Assembly: GCA_029204225.1 (NCBI GenBank)
Contig: CM055102.1
Location: 32,048,607-32,112,606 of the forward strand
Reading direction: 5' to 3'
From: Diphasiastrum complanatum
Taxonomy: Eukaryota; Streptophyta; Lycopodiopsida; Lycopodiales; Lycopodiaceae
Length of the DNA stretch: 64,000 bases
In this document: in pieces, positions 53,528 through 64,000 of the stretch
Layout: each line of letters opens with the position of its first letter
Position numbering within the stretch: position 1 is the stretch's first letter
Notes under the pieces: model-generated
Told to the model about the DNA's origin: nothing
What the model saw: the letters and a program-made list of their open reading frames with translations, nothing else
The model's database searches: none
Translations under genes and position numbers: made by a program

Positions 53528-54826
53528 CGCAAAACTGCTTAAAACTTCTGCCTTAGGCTAAGAACAGTATGTCGAGGACAATAGTGATGTCAAAAGTTGA
53601 AAATAATGACCTGCACTTTTTTTCTTACCATGCCACTCACCGCTTTTCCACCAATTTGAAAGCCAAATCGGCGTCGCTTTTCAAAATGCACTCAGTCGTC
53701 AATTCCCAACAATGTGCCCAGTGGAATGGTGAAACTACTTCTGGCGTACTCCAAACACTTTCTCCGCTGCAATCGCTCTGTTTTGCTGTACCGTACTTGC
53801 AGGTACAGTCCGGGGGCCTTTCGTTTGGAGGTTATAGCCTTTCGTTTGGGTCAAAACGGGCAAAGGACCCAAATATAGGGACTTTTCTAGCTTTTGAACT
53901 ATTTCTTCACTTTGAAGAAACTCCACTCTTCACTTGTGAAGGGACCCAACTCAACTTTCAGTATGAAAATTTTTAATGAAGTTGAAGGCCAGAATGCACT
54001 TCAATTCTTCAGGACCCTATTTAAAGCTCATCCAATGGCTGAACCAAATCTTGTGGTTCAAATTTCTCTCCCATCACAGATTTTGGACCGTTGATTCACT
54101 TGACACCTCATCTACAGGTTCAAAGTACATCTGGGCATCGAACCAAACTCCTGCATACGCTAAGAACTTCAATACACTAAGTTCTTGATCGCGCTGGGCG
54201 CGCGAACTGCCCGCGACTTCCCTGCCTGCGGCCGCGCCTCTCTTCCCTCAAAAAGATCGGATCAAGCTCTCCTGTGGATCATTTTGAGCACGATCTGAGG
54301 CCTGGAGCAGGGTCGCCCTACTGAATCCATGACTTTAGAATGTTCATTCAAGAAATTCCGTGGAGAAACGGTGATTTTAGCTCAACTTGACAAAGTGATC
54401 TTTTCACCTTTTTACCGCAAATCTGCTAGGTTAACTATCTGGAGACAAATCTCTGACATAAACCTCAGAATCTCTCCATGGCTGATTGATAGTGTGATTA
54501 GCTTCCTTCATGTCCTTACGGCATCCAAAACGGTGCACAAACAGCGAAGAAATCACCAGTTATGTATAAAAACCGTAACCCCAAGTCCGGTTTCAATTTT
54601 CAGCTGGCTTCGAAATTGTCAATTTTTCACCAAATTTTTCCCTGTCTGATGCTATGCACAGGCTAATAATCCCTCTGCTGAGCTTAGCAAGCCTCTATAA
54701 ACTAGAAACCATGCACCAGTGCTTCTCTTTCCGTCTTCAACCCGCCGTAAAACCCAGAACTCTCAGAAGACAGTTCTCCCGAAGCTCTCTTCAACGGCGA
54801 CATTGTACTGTGTACACTTCCTGTAC
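53528..54826 (-). other. long leader of the family C element
   Basis: About 1.3 kb between gag and PBS, partly conserved with 46150-47390 (shared TTTCTCCGC and GTACCGTACTTGCA blocks). Plus-strand ORFs here (53569-53976, 54329-54649) are not supported by any motif. Confidence 0.75.
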
Positions 54827-54839
54827 GACTCTGATACCA
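54827..54839 (-). other. primer-binding site of the family C element
   Basis: The minus strand reads TGGTATCAGAGTC, complementary to initiator tRNA-Met save the last bases, directly beside the 5' LTR. Confidence 0.93.
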
Positions 54840-55114
54840 ACTTAGAATTTGCTTTTCATAGGAACACAGATCATGCTACATAGTAACACAGACAGAAAAT
54901 CACTCTCCTCAGCAAGCTCACATAGCAACTGTATTTCTCAAAATGAAATTACACTGTACATATAGTTGTTCACTCAGGCAACCCATGCATGACCCAGGTT
55001 GCCGTTGGCGGGACGCGTGTCCCGTCGACTTGCCTCGTGGCGAGGCCAACTGATCCTTATTCACTGATAGGACCCACTTACAGTCACACAATGATTCTAA
55101 CTTTAATTCTAACT
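54840..55114 (-). repeat. 5' LTR of the family C element
   Basis: 275 bp, ACTTAGAATTTG...AATTCTAACT on the plus strand; the PBS abuts the first base, so the non-TG/CA end is not a misplacement. Confidence 0.94.
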
Positions 55115-55312
55115 TGTATCTACTACTGAAATTGAATCTCTCAAAAACTCATGTTCTATACTTTCCCACACTTTCCAAAAGTGTTTATTCAAATGCTCTT
55201 AGGCTAATATAACTTTGAAAAGCCAAACTCTAAGTCTAATATGAAAATTGGCCTCAGTTGCCAAATATACAAATATGACCAAAATAGCAAAACTAGTTGA
55301 AATCTTTCACAA
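55115..55312 (-). repeat. family B 5' LTR, right part
   Basis: Resumes with TGTATCTACTACTG and ends AAATCTTTCACA at 55312. Pairs with 48990-49191. Confidence 0.87.
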
Positions 55313-55541
55313 GTGTTTTTTAAGAACGACTAAACACAATATCATTCATTTTGATTCGAGCTAATATGATCCACATCAATCATCAACAATAGTGTCAAAA
55401 AAACATAAGCAGTACCATACAACTTTTAACAAAATCCTAATTCGTGGACTTTGTTGAAAATATCCCTTGCGCAATCTAATCAAATGCAAGTAAATCTAAT
55501 TGATTTTTCAGTTTCATAGCCCCAACCAAACACTCTATAAG
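55313..55541. other. unassigned short interval
   Basis: AT-rich, no feature seen between the LTR end and the duplicated SWIM segment. Confidence 0.4.
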
Positions 55542-57352
55542 GTTAGGGTTATCAAGTTACAAAAACAGCTCGTACAATATGGTCATCGGCGACCAAACCT
55601 TTTGTGCTAATTCCCCTGCAGCATCGCTTGCATTAGCTTATGAAAAACTCAGTGGATCGCTATCCATATAGCATAAGTAATGATTGAATACAAACAAATG
55701 ACAATATCAAACACATGTCTATTCCTACATAGAAGTAGCACTGGTAAATCATTGTTAGGACATCAAAAACCATAGGTCAATTGTTAGGTCTAGTTGTAGG
55801 TAAATCGTTGTTAGGTCAATTGCTCTTCCAACAACTAGCAGATCCTGGACTTTGACATAACATAACTACATCCCTTTACGAAGGAAATCGAAGCTAGAAA
55901 AATGTGTGAAAGAGGGCAGAAAAACTATTGCTCCTAATATCTTCCTGAAAAAACATGGGTATTTAGTTGGAGTTAGCTGGAAATGTCTTGTACGGTATAG
56001 TCATCGACAACCATAGCAAGGTGAGAGTTCCAATACACTGCACCATCGCTCAAATATTCAACTGTATGGTATTCCAAGTTTAATAGTGGCTTATGAAAAA
56101 CTCAATGGATCGCTATCCATATAGCCTAAACAATGATTGAATACAAACAAAAGACAATATTGAATGCATGTTTATTCCTACATAGCAGAGTTAGCAAATG
56201 AAACAATAGTTGAAAGAAGACAAATGAGGCATAGATCCGGAGTCTCAAAGGATGCAAGGGGACTGTCCCTTGATGGATGTCTAAGAAAGATAACCAAAGT
56301 CCCTAAGCCATTATAAATGGCCAACTCGTGAGCTTCACCCATTTGTAAAAGGTACTCTCCATAGCTCGTGATAGACATGCCAACATCTAATCCATGTATA
56401 TTCTACTTATGCTTAATGTAAATATAATATTCTAGTAACATTGCTATCAAGAAAATTGCTTGGGTGGGGCAACACATGATGAGCAATCAAATGAGGTTCA
56501 TACTAACAAATGTTAGACATCAGTAGATAGTGCGCGCAGGCCTATCTCAACTAATTTAAAGACCACATAGCAGTCAATGTTCGAAGCTTTCAGTTTGAAC
56601 TCTTGTCCAAGATGAGTGATGATCTCACTCAATCTTTCTTTCAAGATAGAATGATCAAAATCAAACAATCAGTCATACACTCAATTGATTCATTGCCCAC
56701 TCAATCACTCATTTGATTATATAATACCCAGTTCAAAGTTTTGAGACGGTTAAAACTGGAACGTCTTATGAGGTGTCGATTGCGAAGGAACCATCTTGCA
56801 CATGTGATGATTTTCGTAAAACCATAGCAATGCAAAAATTTGTTCCTTGCAAACATATGTATTTCGTGTACCTACAAGCTAAAGGGTTGGATGTCATTCG
56901 TAATACGTTTATGCACCAACCAGTTTTGAAGTGTGAGGAACTATTTCATATATTCACTTTGCCATCTAGTGGTATGGCTTAAGTGTACCACCAAACAATG
57001 TGTCGTGTAGTGTTCTTCCAGTTTGACACGTTTTGGGTAGTCTTCATAAGAAAGTGTGCCAATTCTTTGTTTTGCAAGTACAAGATATTTTAAAGAAATG
57101 ATTTTGACAAAAAACTCTTTTGTGTTTAAAAAGTTCTCCACACAGAATCGTTGAGTATCTTAGATCTTTGTATTGGCATCTCAGATCTTTTTTGAAATGG
57201 GTTACCACCCTAAACCTAGTTTGTATCACAACATGTTTTTGTCATGGACATTCTTTGTTAAAAAAAAACCTCGCAAAACTTGCAATTTGTCAGGCCTCAC
57301 CTCGCGGGTAGTATGGGGTAGATGTTTTATGCACTATTCCAAATAAATGCAT
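55542..57352 (+). repeat. duplicated SWIM-finger segment, copy 2
   Basis: Second copy of 41391-42822. It differs by about 420 bp present only here (about 56304-56726, replacing about 20 bp of copy 1) and by a 15-bp deletion at about 56255. The rest is closely similar. Confidence 0.85.
56743..56982 (+). pseudogene. SWIM zinc-finger protein fragment, copy 2
   Basis: Reads SYEVSIAKEPSCTCDDFRKT then IAMQKFVPCKHMYFVYLQAK in one frame and stops after LPSSGMA. The finger is complete here: CTC...CKH. Upstream coding sequence is interrupted by the ~420-bp extra block. The source could be a MULE transposase, a FAR1-like protein or another SWIM protein; without the catalytic or N-terminal part I cannot say. 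Confidence 0.68.
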
Positions 57353-57374
57353 CATTTTTTTTGTAAAGAAAACT

Positions 57375-57566
57375 ATTGCGGTTAAAATTTTAGGATATGG
57401 ACCAGTGAATTCCATGCTCAGATCATCTCATTTTGTAGTGTATGCTGCTTACGTTGATTTGAGTAAGCATGAAAACTATGAGCTATTGGATCCATCCGAA
57501 AGAAGAAAATTGTTGCATGATTCTGAGTTGCAACTTTCATTGGAAAACATATCGGAAGCAGATTAG
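57375..57566 (+). CDS. possible last exon of an unrecognised gene
   Basis: A T-rich run ending TTTTTTTTGTAAAG is followed by 63 open codons (KKTIAVKILGYGPVNSML ... LENISEAD) and TAG. The run plus AG resembles a 3' splice site. Composition and length look exon-like but no family is recognised. It could instead be chance. Confidence 0.35.
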   Translation: MAVKILGYGPVNSMLRSSHFVVYAAYVDLSKHENYELLDPSERRKLLHDSELQLSLENISEAD

Positions 57567-57633
57567 ATACTGTTGAATCGTACTTTGTAAATATTTTTAT
57601 TTAATATACAAAATTTTATTGTGTGTCTATAGC

Positions 57634-60353
57634 CTACTGGCTTGTATAAATTTGCATGCTTTTTGAAATTTTTATAATCCGTCGATTTTGTATTATGACG
57701 AATTTGGATTCTTTAGTAAAACCATTGGAAACGTTGCAGTATATATATGTTTTTTGTGCTAGTCCCGCCATGTTGTGTACTTTTATGAAATGCCGCTCTT
57801 GCTTGCCAATGAGATTTTTCCATTCCTTGCGATGACCATATGCTAGAACTTCCACTATTCTTGCAAAGAATGTCGAATGATATCGTAATATGTGTTGCAT
57901 GTCATAAAAACATAATCTAAATCAGTACCAAAAGTATCTAATTTAATTGCACATATTTGTCTATCGTAGTATAAAATTAAAATTTTACCATATAATGTGG
58001 TATATGATCAACACCCCATGCACTTTGAACTACATCATCAAATTCATTGGTTGTTTTCTGTATCATTTGAATATCGGTATTTAAAAATTTATCTTTTCTC
58101 AAGTATTTCACCATGTTGTCTAACTTTTTCCAAACTTCTACTTTGTGTATACGAGTAGAACCTTCTTCTTCAAAATCTTGAGTCGCTGCAATAATTTCTT
58201 TCCAAACCATGTATTGAACCTTAGATTGTTTGCTAGAATAATTTGATAAAAACTTCGAGCTTTAGATCCTCCAATGCTCGGCTTGCATGGAATATTTCCT
58301 ATTTTACCTGATAGCTTATAATCTTTTTTAATTTTAACATGGCCTTTATGTAAGCCTGCTTTGGACAACACATCCTCTAATATAAAAATAGCTTCCTTCA
58401 CAGAGGCCTCTGGCTTAGAATTCCATGCAAACAAGATGTGAAGATATATTATTTTTTCTATAATACGCATCTCCGCATGCAATGTACATATATGAACATT
58501 TCGTAGAGAAATTGGTAGTACAGGTTTTCAATTAGAATCTTCTCGATCTCTTGATATTCAAGTACTCCTTGTCATGTCTTTTGTTGTTTTCATGCAGTAC
58601 AAACAAGGGTGTTTAGAGTTAGGGCCATGAGATACATTGAACATATATTTTAATGTCTTCAGATCTCCTGCTAAATGTCATTCAATGTTGAAAGTGCCAA
58701 TTCCAGGAATATTGAGTGGAACTCCCTCCATGTGATTTTTTATGGTGGCAGAATATGATGTTCTACTGAATATCCATGAGAGAATGTTATGGTCTTCTTT
58801 CAGCACCTATAAGAGAATACAAAAACGTGATTAGCCTCATAATATTAACACGGAGAAGATTTTAGATATAATATCCATATTCAAATGATTATCCCTATTA
58901 ATTATGTGAAGGAACTGCGATACCTGAAATGTTGCCAACCACCAGATATCATTTTCTGATTGAACACTGAAATTGAGGCCTTTTGAGTCTTCTGAATTTG
59001 AAAGTGCTTCATTCATGATTGTGAGACTGACTCTTTCCATATTTTGTCCTTTTATGATTTCAAACTCATCTAACTTGAGAACAACTATCAACTTGTTATT
59101 GACATTCTCATTTGTAATGCCTTAAAAATTTATGATGAATGTTCATAACTGATTAATGTCAATAAATAAATTGTTGGAATTGTTATATGCTAGACTTTCT
59201 CCTTTTGAGCAATACACTTCATTGATATGAGATGGATTACCAACTATTGTCTGCATACCATGGTTTAACATGTCTTTTTTTTTTTAAAAAGATGAAATGG
59301 TCGTGGGATTGAAAACTTTCTAATATTTACCTATGCAAATGCCTCCTTTATCATCTTAAACATTGTTGCATATGCTTCTCTACTGATGCTAGAAAAGTCA
59401 CATGCCCCCTGAAGCAATGCAGTGTCTAATATTTTTCCAACTTCATCTGTAATGCTATCAGTAATTGAAGCCTTAATCTTTTTCATTTTGTTATTATTTA
59501 ACATTGATTTCATAGACATTGGCCAAATGGTCTTCAACAACCAATGCTGATTTGCATTGCAAACATAATGTTTATGAAAATGTCAGTAGAAATTAGGACA
59601 CTCATAGTACTCACAACAATATATAATAAGCAAATCAACAGAAAGTTGAAATGAACAAATAACAAAATTAGTGATTATGAATGAATCAAAAAGTTCAAGC
59701 AATATTCAATACCAAATAAGCTATAACTTACTTGAATGCACAGATTCGTCTTTTTCTATGACCTCCTCTGGATGATAGATCACATATATCCTTGTTTACC
59801 AGTCTTTTCTCTTGTTGCTTCAGACCTTTCTGTTGAGCACATCCATAACTTTAACAAGAGACAAATATGAGATACGCATGGATTGAAATGCAATTTTTAT
59901 CTCATCATTACTAGTTGTATAATGATGCAAAGAAGATTTCAACCTTTGGATCTCCTCCTTGAGAATCTCATTTCATCCAAACAAGTTTTCATCTTTGTAG
60001 ATTTTTCTTCGCACTCCTTTGATATTTTCCTTGACTCCTCTTCCAAATAATGTATTCTTTGCATTAAATGTGCATTCCCATAAAGCATCAAATTCTCACA
60101 ATAACCCAAAAGGCCATTTTTACCATGACAGTTAGATTATTAATTGACTCACCGAATGAAAATCTGGATGTTGCAATGAACATGGATCAATAGGATACAG
60201 TGTTCCCGATGACCATAAATCTACATGTTTTAGTTTTTCCTTCTTGTATCGGACCTTTTGAGAAGTTGACAATTTGGGTTGCTTTGAATTTCTCATCCTA
60301 AGCGGAGCATATTCTGGTGACAGATCCACATGAAGATGATAAAGCTTTGTCAT
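57634..60353 (-). pseudogene. decaying multi-exon gene, coiled coil plus transposase-like C-terminal half
   Basis: Minus strand. Exon 1 60353-60153 (67 codons, MTKLYHLHVDLSPEYAPLRM), donor GTGAGT in phase. Next come a predicted coiled coil (YLEEESRKISKECEEKSTKM, ILKEEIQRLKSSLHHYTTSN, one frameshift between), a basic piece ending RRICAFK with donor GTAAGT, and a segment starting HWLLKTIWPMSMKSML. A later exon near 59091-58930 (VVLKLDEFEIIKGQNMERVS) ends at GTATCG; the next starts at 58806. It reads HLAGDLKTLKYMF then GPNSKHPCLYC, ending in GKQERHFIKVHNMAG near 57800. An Asp in a GDLK context followed by C-x2-C and a later Glu/His-rich block recalls DDE transposases with a zinc insertion, but this is inference. 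At least three in-frame stops and two frameshifts are present. No flanking inverted repeats found. Confidence 0.5.
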
Positions 60354-61419
60354 CGGTACAGTAGTATAGTAACAAACAACACAATGACAATAACAAAGCT
60401 GGAGATGATGCTAACAACTCTGTTGGAGATAGAGATGGCGTAGGTTTTTTTTATAAATGTCACTCCTAATTCAAATTTTTGAGTGTTCCCAACTATTGGG
60501 AGGGAATATTTTAGCATTTTAAAAAATTATATTCTAACTGTGGTTAAACACCAGTGAAGTTTGATGTGACTAAACTAAGGTGCATTCATTTACATGGAAA
60601 GTAGTGCGGGCAGATGCGTAAAGAAGTTAGAAAATGATATTATAATTACTTTATAGTTATTTTTCTCTCTCCTACATGGCATTTCTTATAGGGCCCTCTT
60701 TGGGCCCATATTTTCTCTAATGATTCGCTTGACAAACGGCTAGAAATTGATGTACATGCATATCCGAGTCATCGTGTTTCTTCCCCTTGAAGCACGAAAA
60801 AGTTGATGCCCGAGTACGACCTACTCGTGTCACATCGATTCCACGGAGAACCTAGTCCGACTCGGATATGAACCACTTGCTCCTGAAGCCATTGGTACAA
60901 ACTCTCCCCCACTGTCTGTAATTCTACCCACAATTGAAAATCACTACTCTCCAAATTTTACCCTTTATTCAAATCCAGCGGCAACGGAACCAAAAAGGTG
61001 TTAGGGGGTAAAATATTCCCTAACTACCTAACGTTGGACCATGGTAGTGCACAATGATAGATCACTACTATGCGGAGGATTCTTACAAGTAAATTACTAC
61101 ATACAACAGGTACCAGATTAATAACAATTTAAGCCCACCATATCAAAACATGACTAACATCAACCCACAAAGTACAACAAAACCATACAATGAATACACA
61201 TTCCATATCGTTGTCTACGAAAGACAATACAATATCAAAACTAGAAATGTCATTACATCAAGAATGATACAAAGGGAAATGTGTTGCTGAAATTCCATTC
61301 CATATTAAACAACTAAACATATAGTACTAGACAGTGGAGACGATAATATATTTCTACACCAAATCTCCTTAAAAGGTCTTATACATTTCAGTACTTAGCA
61401 TAACAAGTCCCCGCAAAAA
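60354..61419. other. unassigned interval
   Basis: Possible 5' flank of the decaying gene. A palindrome-rich TAGGGCCCTCTTTGGGCCCATA lies at about 60689; no gene recognised. Confidence 0.35.
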
Positions 61420-61428
61420 TCTACAAGG

Positions 61429-61555
61429 GCCGCCATTCCTTCATATGCGGTTCCCATGCAGTCGGTTCAACTTCCATCGCTAGACCTTGTAAGGCCCGCA
61501 ATTGTTACACTTGCGGTTGCTTTTCGGTCCGTTCGACTTCCGTTCCTCTCTTCCT
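61429..61555. repeat. two diverged ~62-bp tandem units
   Basis: GGCCGCCATTCC...GCGGTTCCC...TTCAACTTCC and GGCCCGCAATTG...GCGGTTGCT...TTCGACTTCC share the same order of blocks. Confidence 0.55.
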
Positions 61556-61842
61556 GAATATGACCTTTCCATTCCGAATTAACAACCTACAAAAATAATC
61601 TTTCCTCCTAACTTGTCATTATTCTAACTACAGTTAATCAACAATTTACATACACGAGCCATGCTAAAATCAAAACCTAAACTTATTCTCCATGTTTTTA
61701 AACATATTACATTGGCCAAGAATTGGCCTAACAGGAGGGAGAGAAAGTGTTATATGATTTGGCCATGACAGTAGGAAGAGATGAAACTTTGTCGTCATCT
61801 TGAAGAGAGGAGAGAATACTACAATGTTGTATGGCTAAAAAT

Positions 61843-62042
61843 GTTATGTTTATGACCAATATGAGGGATTCAGAATCACTCCTGACCTAGATAGCCGGTA
61901 TCTCCAGTTTATATGGTTATTAGTTATGCCTCGTAATTTTGGTCTTGGCTGGTAAAGTAATCAATAGCCTTATACACTGGAGAAACCGGCTATCCATGTC
62001 TAGGAATTATTCCAAATCTCTCATATTGGACATGGACATAAC
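61843..62042. repeat. ~66-bp-arm inverted repeat (foldback), gypsy-associated
   Basis: Arm 61843-61908 (GTTATGTTTATGACCAATAT...TCTCCAGT) pairs imperfectly with 61976-62042 (ACTGGAGAAACC...ACATAAC). The 67-bp spacer holds a weaker inner pair. A related but shorter foldback occurs in the probable gypsy LTR at 14.7 kb. Confidence 0.8.
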
Positions 62043-62187
62043 ATTCTTTCCCCCTTGAACCACTTCTGTCTTCAAAAGCGAAAACTAGGGAAGTTCTTCT
62101 TTATGCTTTTAACCTTTTCCCATGAATCATCATCCTCAGTCCAACCCCTCCACCTAATCAAGCGCTTAGATATAGAACGATTCTCAT

Positions 62188-63130
62188 TTGTTTATCTCTG
62201 GTTCTGAGCTCTCTTTTCAGGAGGGTAAGGAAGTAGTTACATTGTTTGGAGACAAATATGTACATCCATCTAGGATGACTTCACTTTCTAATGTAATGGA
62301 ATTTTTTGATTCACAGTATAAAGCTTATTCTTTATTTGCCAAACCCATTTTGGATTTTTCCGAAATGCATCTAAGTAGTTGTGAATTGTCAAAAAATCTT
62401 AACTTAGTGGACTTAGATCAGGAGCAAATAGAGAAGAATAAGATATTGTCCGAATTCAAAGATGTGTTTCCAGTTGAATTACTCATGGAATACCACCTAG
62501 GTCAATAGACCACAAGATCGAGTTAATTCCAGGTAGTCACCCTATCTCTAGACAACCATACTGGTTTTCTCAGAAAGAAGAGATAGAGATTACTAATCAA
62601 ATTGAGAATTATTTTAAGATGGGTCATATTCAGCCAAATAAGTCACCATGGGATGCTCCTTTTCTTCTAAAAGCGAAGAAAAATGGAGGCTTCCAGATGT
62701 GTGTTTTGGACGAGATTCGGTCATTATGAATTCCTTGTGCTTCCTTTTGGGTTGACGAATGCACCTGCTACATTCCAACAGATGATGAACGATATTTTTT
62801 GTCCATATCTGGGAAAGTGTGTAGTTGTATTCTTAGATGATATTCTCATCTATAGTAAGACACTTAAGGAGCATTTGAATCATCTTAAGACTGTCTTGGA
62901 GATACTCCGAAGGGAGAAACTGTATGCTAAAGAATCTAAATGCTAATTATTTAGGCATGAGTTGTTGTACCTCTGTCATAAGATCACCCGTAGTGAGTTG
63001 AAGATAGACGAGAGTAAGGTCAAGATAGTGCTTGAGTGGCTGATACCGAAGATGGTTAGAGAAGTTAAATCTTTTCTTGGTATTACAGTTTTCTTACGTA
63101 AGTCAATTGCAGATTATGCAAACTCCTCTC
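62188..63130 (+). pseudogene. Ty3/gypsy reverse transcriptase remnant
   Basis: Plus strand. Protease-RT linker (EFKDVFPVEL), then after a frameshift the RT start ([34 protein letters not shown]). After QMCVLD about 80 residues of fingers and palm are deleted, and the text resumes [20 protein letters not shown] and [19 protein letters not shown], with the catalytic FLDD kept. A stop interrupts after AKESKC, followed by HKITRSELKIDESKVK and SFLGI, the start of the connection. RNase H and integrase are missing. The first catalytic Asp lies in the deleted part, so no activity is possible. Confidence 0.93.
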
Positions 63131-63134
63131 TTGT

Positions 63135-63260
63135 ATTCATTCATTATCACCTTGGCTTGGGGGTGAAGTGGTTAGGGTATTGACTAGCCATTTCCTATTG
63201 GTTGGCTGGTTTTGCTCCACAAGTGTCCTTTTGCTTTGCATGTGACAAGATTATTGAAGA
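63135..63260 (+). repeat. possible gypsy LTR tail
   Basis: Blocks GGCTTGGGGG and GGTTTTGCTCCACA occur in the same order and spacing range as in the LTR-like sequence at 15060-15140. Weak evidence; no PBS or LTR end seen. Confidence 0.35.
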
Positions 63261-64000
63261 TCTTCACGTGGCGATCGTTATAAAAACTATAGTCTATGAG
63301 GCCATGAATTAGGCCATGAATCCCCACAACTCCACAACTCGTGACTCAGGGCCTACTTGACAAGTAAGAATATTTCGTTTTTCTTTTTTATGAAAATTTG
63401 AAAAGTACTTTGTAATTCATTTAAAGTCATTGTTCATGGAGATAATTGTTGATAGTTTTTGGCGATTTAACTTCTATAAACATGCATTTTACATAGAAAA
63501 TGATGATAAAATATTTGTACATGGTTAAGGACCATTTCATGTATGGAACTAAACAATTGTCTTTCTCTCTCACAACTAGTCACACAAGCACATAGAATTG
63601 ATTGTAACTTGATCAACAAATGATCACACCTCAATAGAATGAATCTTTGAATCAAAAGAACTTGAAAACACTCTTGAAAAGCTCTGAAAACCTTTTCCAC
63701 AAGAAATCCTATTCAATCTTTGAAAATTCACAAAAACACATACTATTGAAAAAACCAAAATCTATATGCAAAATTAGCAATCTGGATAAAGATTCTATTA
63801 GAATGCATCTTTCTCCACCATATAAACTTTTGATCTCAATGATAAAATCACTAGAAATAAAAATCGGCTAGTTTGGAATCAATTTGACCTAAAATGCGCA
63901 TAAGATCACGAAGATCAAACTTCTACACATGAAATTGTTCGATTTGATCAAGGATCCTCTATCTCTCACTAGATTTAGTGGCACAGTCAAATCCTTTGAA
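63261..64000. other. unassigned interval to the window end
   Basis: AT-rich, no domain in any ORF. The run 63590-63960 has the A-rich texture of the copia leaders here but no match I can defend. Confidence 0.3.

Larger units (their letters stand above)
49192..55114 (-). mobile_element. complete but inactive Ty1/copia retrotransposon, family C
   Basis: 5923 bp, minus strand, with 275-bp LTRs (49192-49466, 54840-55114), PPT, PBS and target duplication TGTAT (49187-49191, 55115-55119). The uninterrupted target sequence is visible at 38140-38150 in a related LTR. By eye the LTRs differ at about 11 of 275 sites, so it is clearly older than the two young elements. Coding capacity is broken in gag, integrase and RNase H. 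The LTR ends are not TG...CA. Confidence 0.95.

Noticed and set aside
53569-54649. Plus-strand ORFs in the family C leader (also 46274-46951)
   Set aside because: They lie antisense in the leader. The two corresponding ORFs share little protein similarity beyond conserved leader DNA.
1-64000. Endogenous DNA virus (pararetrovirus or geminivirus) sequence
   Set aside because: All reverse transcriptase sequence fits Ty1/copia or Ty3/gypsy order and motifs, and no movement-protein or Rep motif was seen.

Overview
This window is repeat-dense, low-GC nuclear DNA of a land plant. The evidence is the many plant-type Ty1/copia elements primed by initiator tRNA-Met, some Ty3/gypsy remnants, introns with GT-AG borders, and long AG/CT microsatellites. 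Nothing looks bacterial, organellar or viral outside retroelements. I cannot name the species. No rRNA, tRNA or CRISPR feature was seen.

Layout. (1) 1-4174: family-A copia copy cut by the window edge, minus strand, with a foreign solo LTR inside its 5' LTR. (2) 5258-13660: an old family-A-like element whose LTR was split by a young, complete family-A copia (5776-12012; TSD AAAGC; LTRs differing at one site; open 1347-codon gag-pol). (3) 13.7-18.8 kb: mosaic of copia gag and pol fragments, a probable gypsy LTR end with primer-binding site, and an internally deleted family-A copy. (4) 18.8-24.4 kb: a long hairpin, a higher-order minisatellite, an AG tract and a decayed Ty3/gypsy gag-protease. 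(5) 24.4-26.9 kb: truncated family-B copia. (6) 27.6-34.75 kb: old plus-strand copia pol interrupted by a second complete young copia (28338-34198; TSD AAAAG; LTRs identical by eye; open 1316-codon gag-pol). (7) 35.0-41.4 kb: gag fragment fused to a decaying multi-exon gene, then a family-B copy lacking its integrase core. (8) 41.4-45.6 kb: one copy of a duplicated SWIM-finger segment and a three-exon gene with a single in-frame stop. (9) 45.7-55.3 kb: nested copias, including a 5.9-kb element (49192-55114) with non-TG/CA LTR ends. (10) 55.5-64 kb: second SWIM segment, a decaying multi-exon gene with transposase-like features, and a Ty3/gypsy reverse transcriptase remnant.

How it works together. 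The two young elements carry every part a copia element needs: LTRs, PBS, PPT, and one gag-protease-integrase-RT-RNase H reading frame. They are the plausible source of enzymes that move related defective copies. Most other parts are fossils in nested layers. Three non-retroelement gene-like loci (36.1-37.7, 44.0-45.3 and 57.6-60.4 kb, all minus strand) have believable splice structure but carry disabling changes. Regular regulatory architecture survives in the family-A LTRs: helically spaced CCAAT boxes, CACACGTGTG palindromes and paired small hairpins. I did not find a convincing new defence or biosynthetic system. The best candidates for novelty are the LTR promoter array, the non-canonical LTR ends and the unrecognised genes near 44-45 and 58-60 kb.
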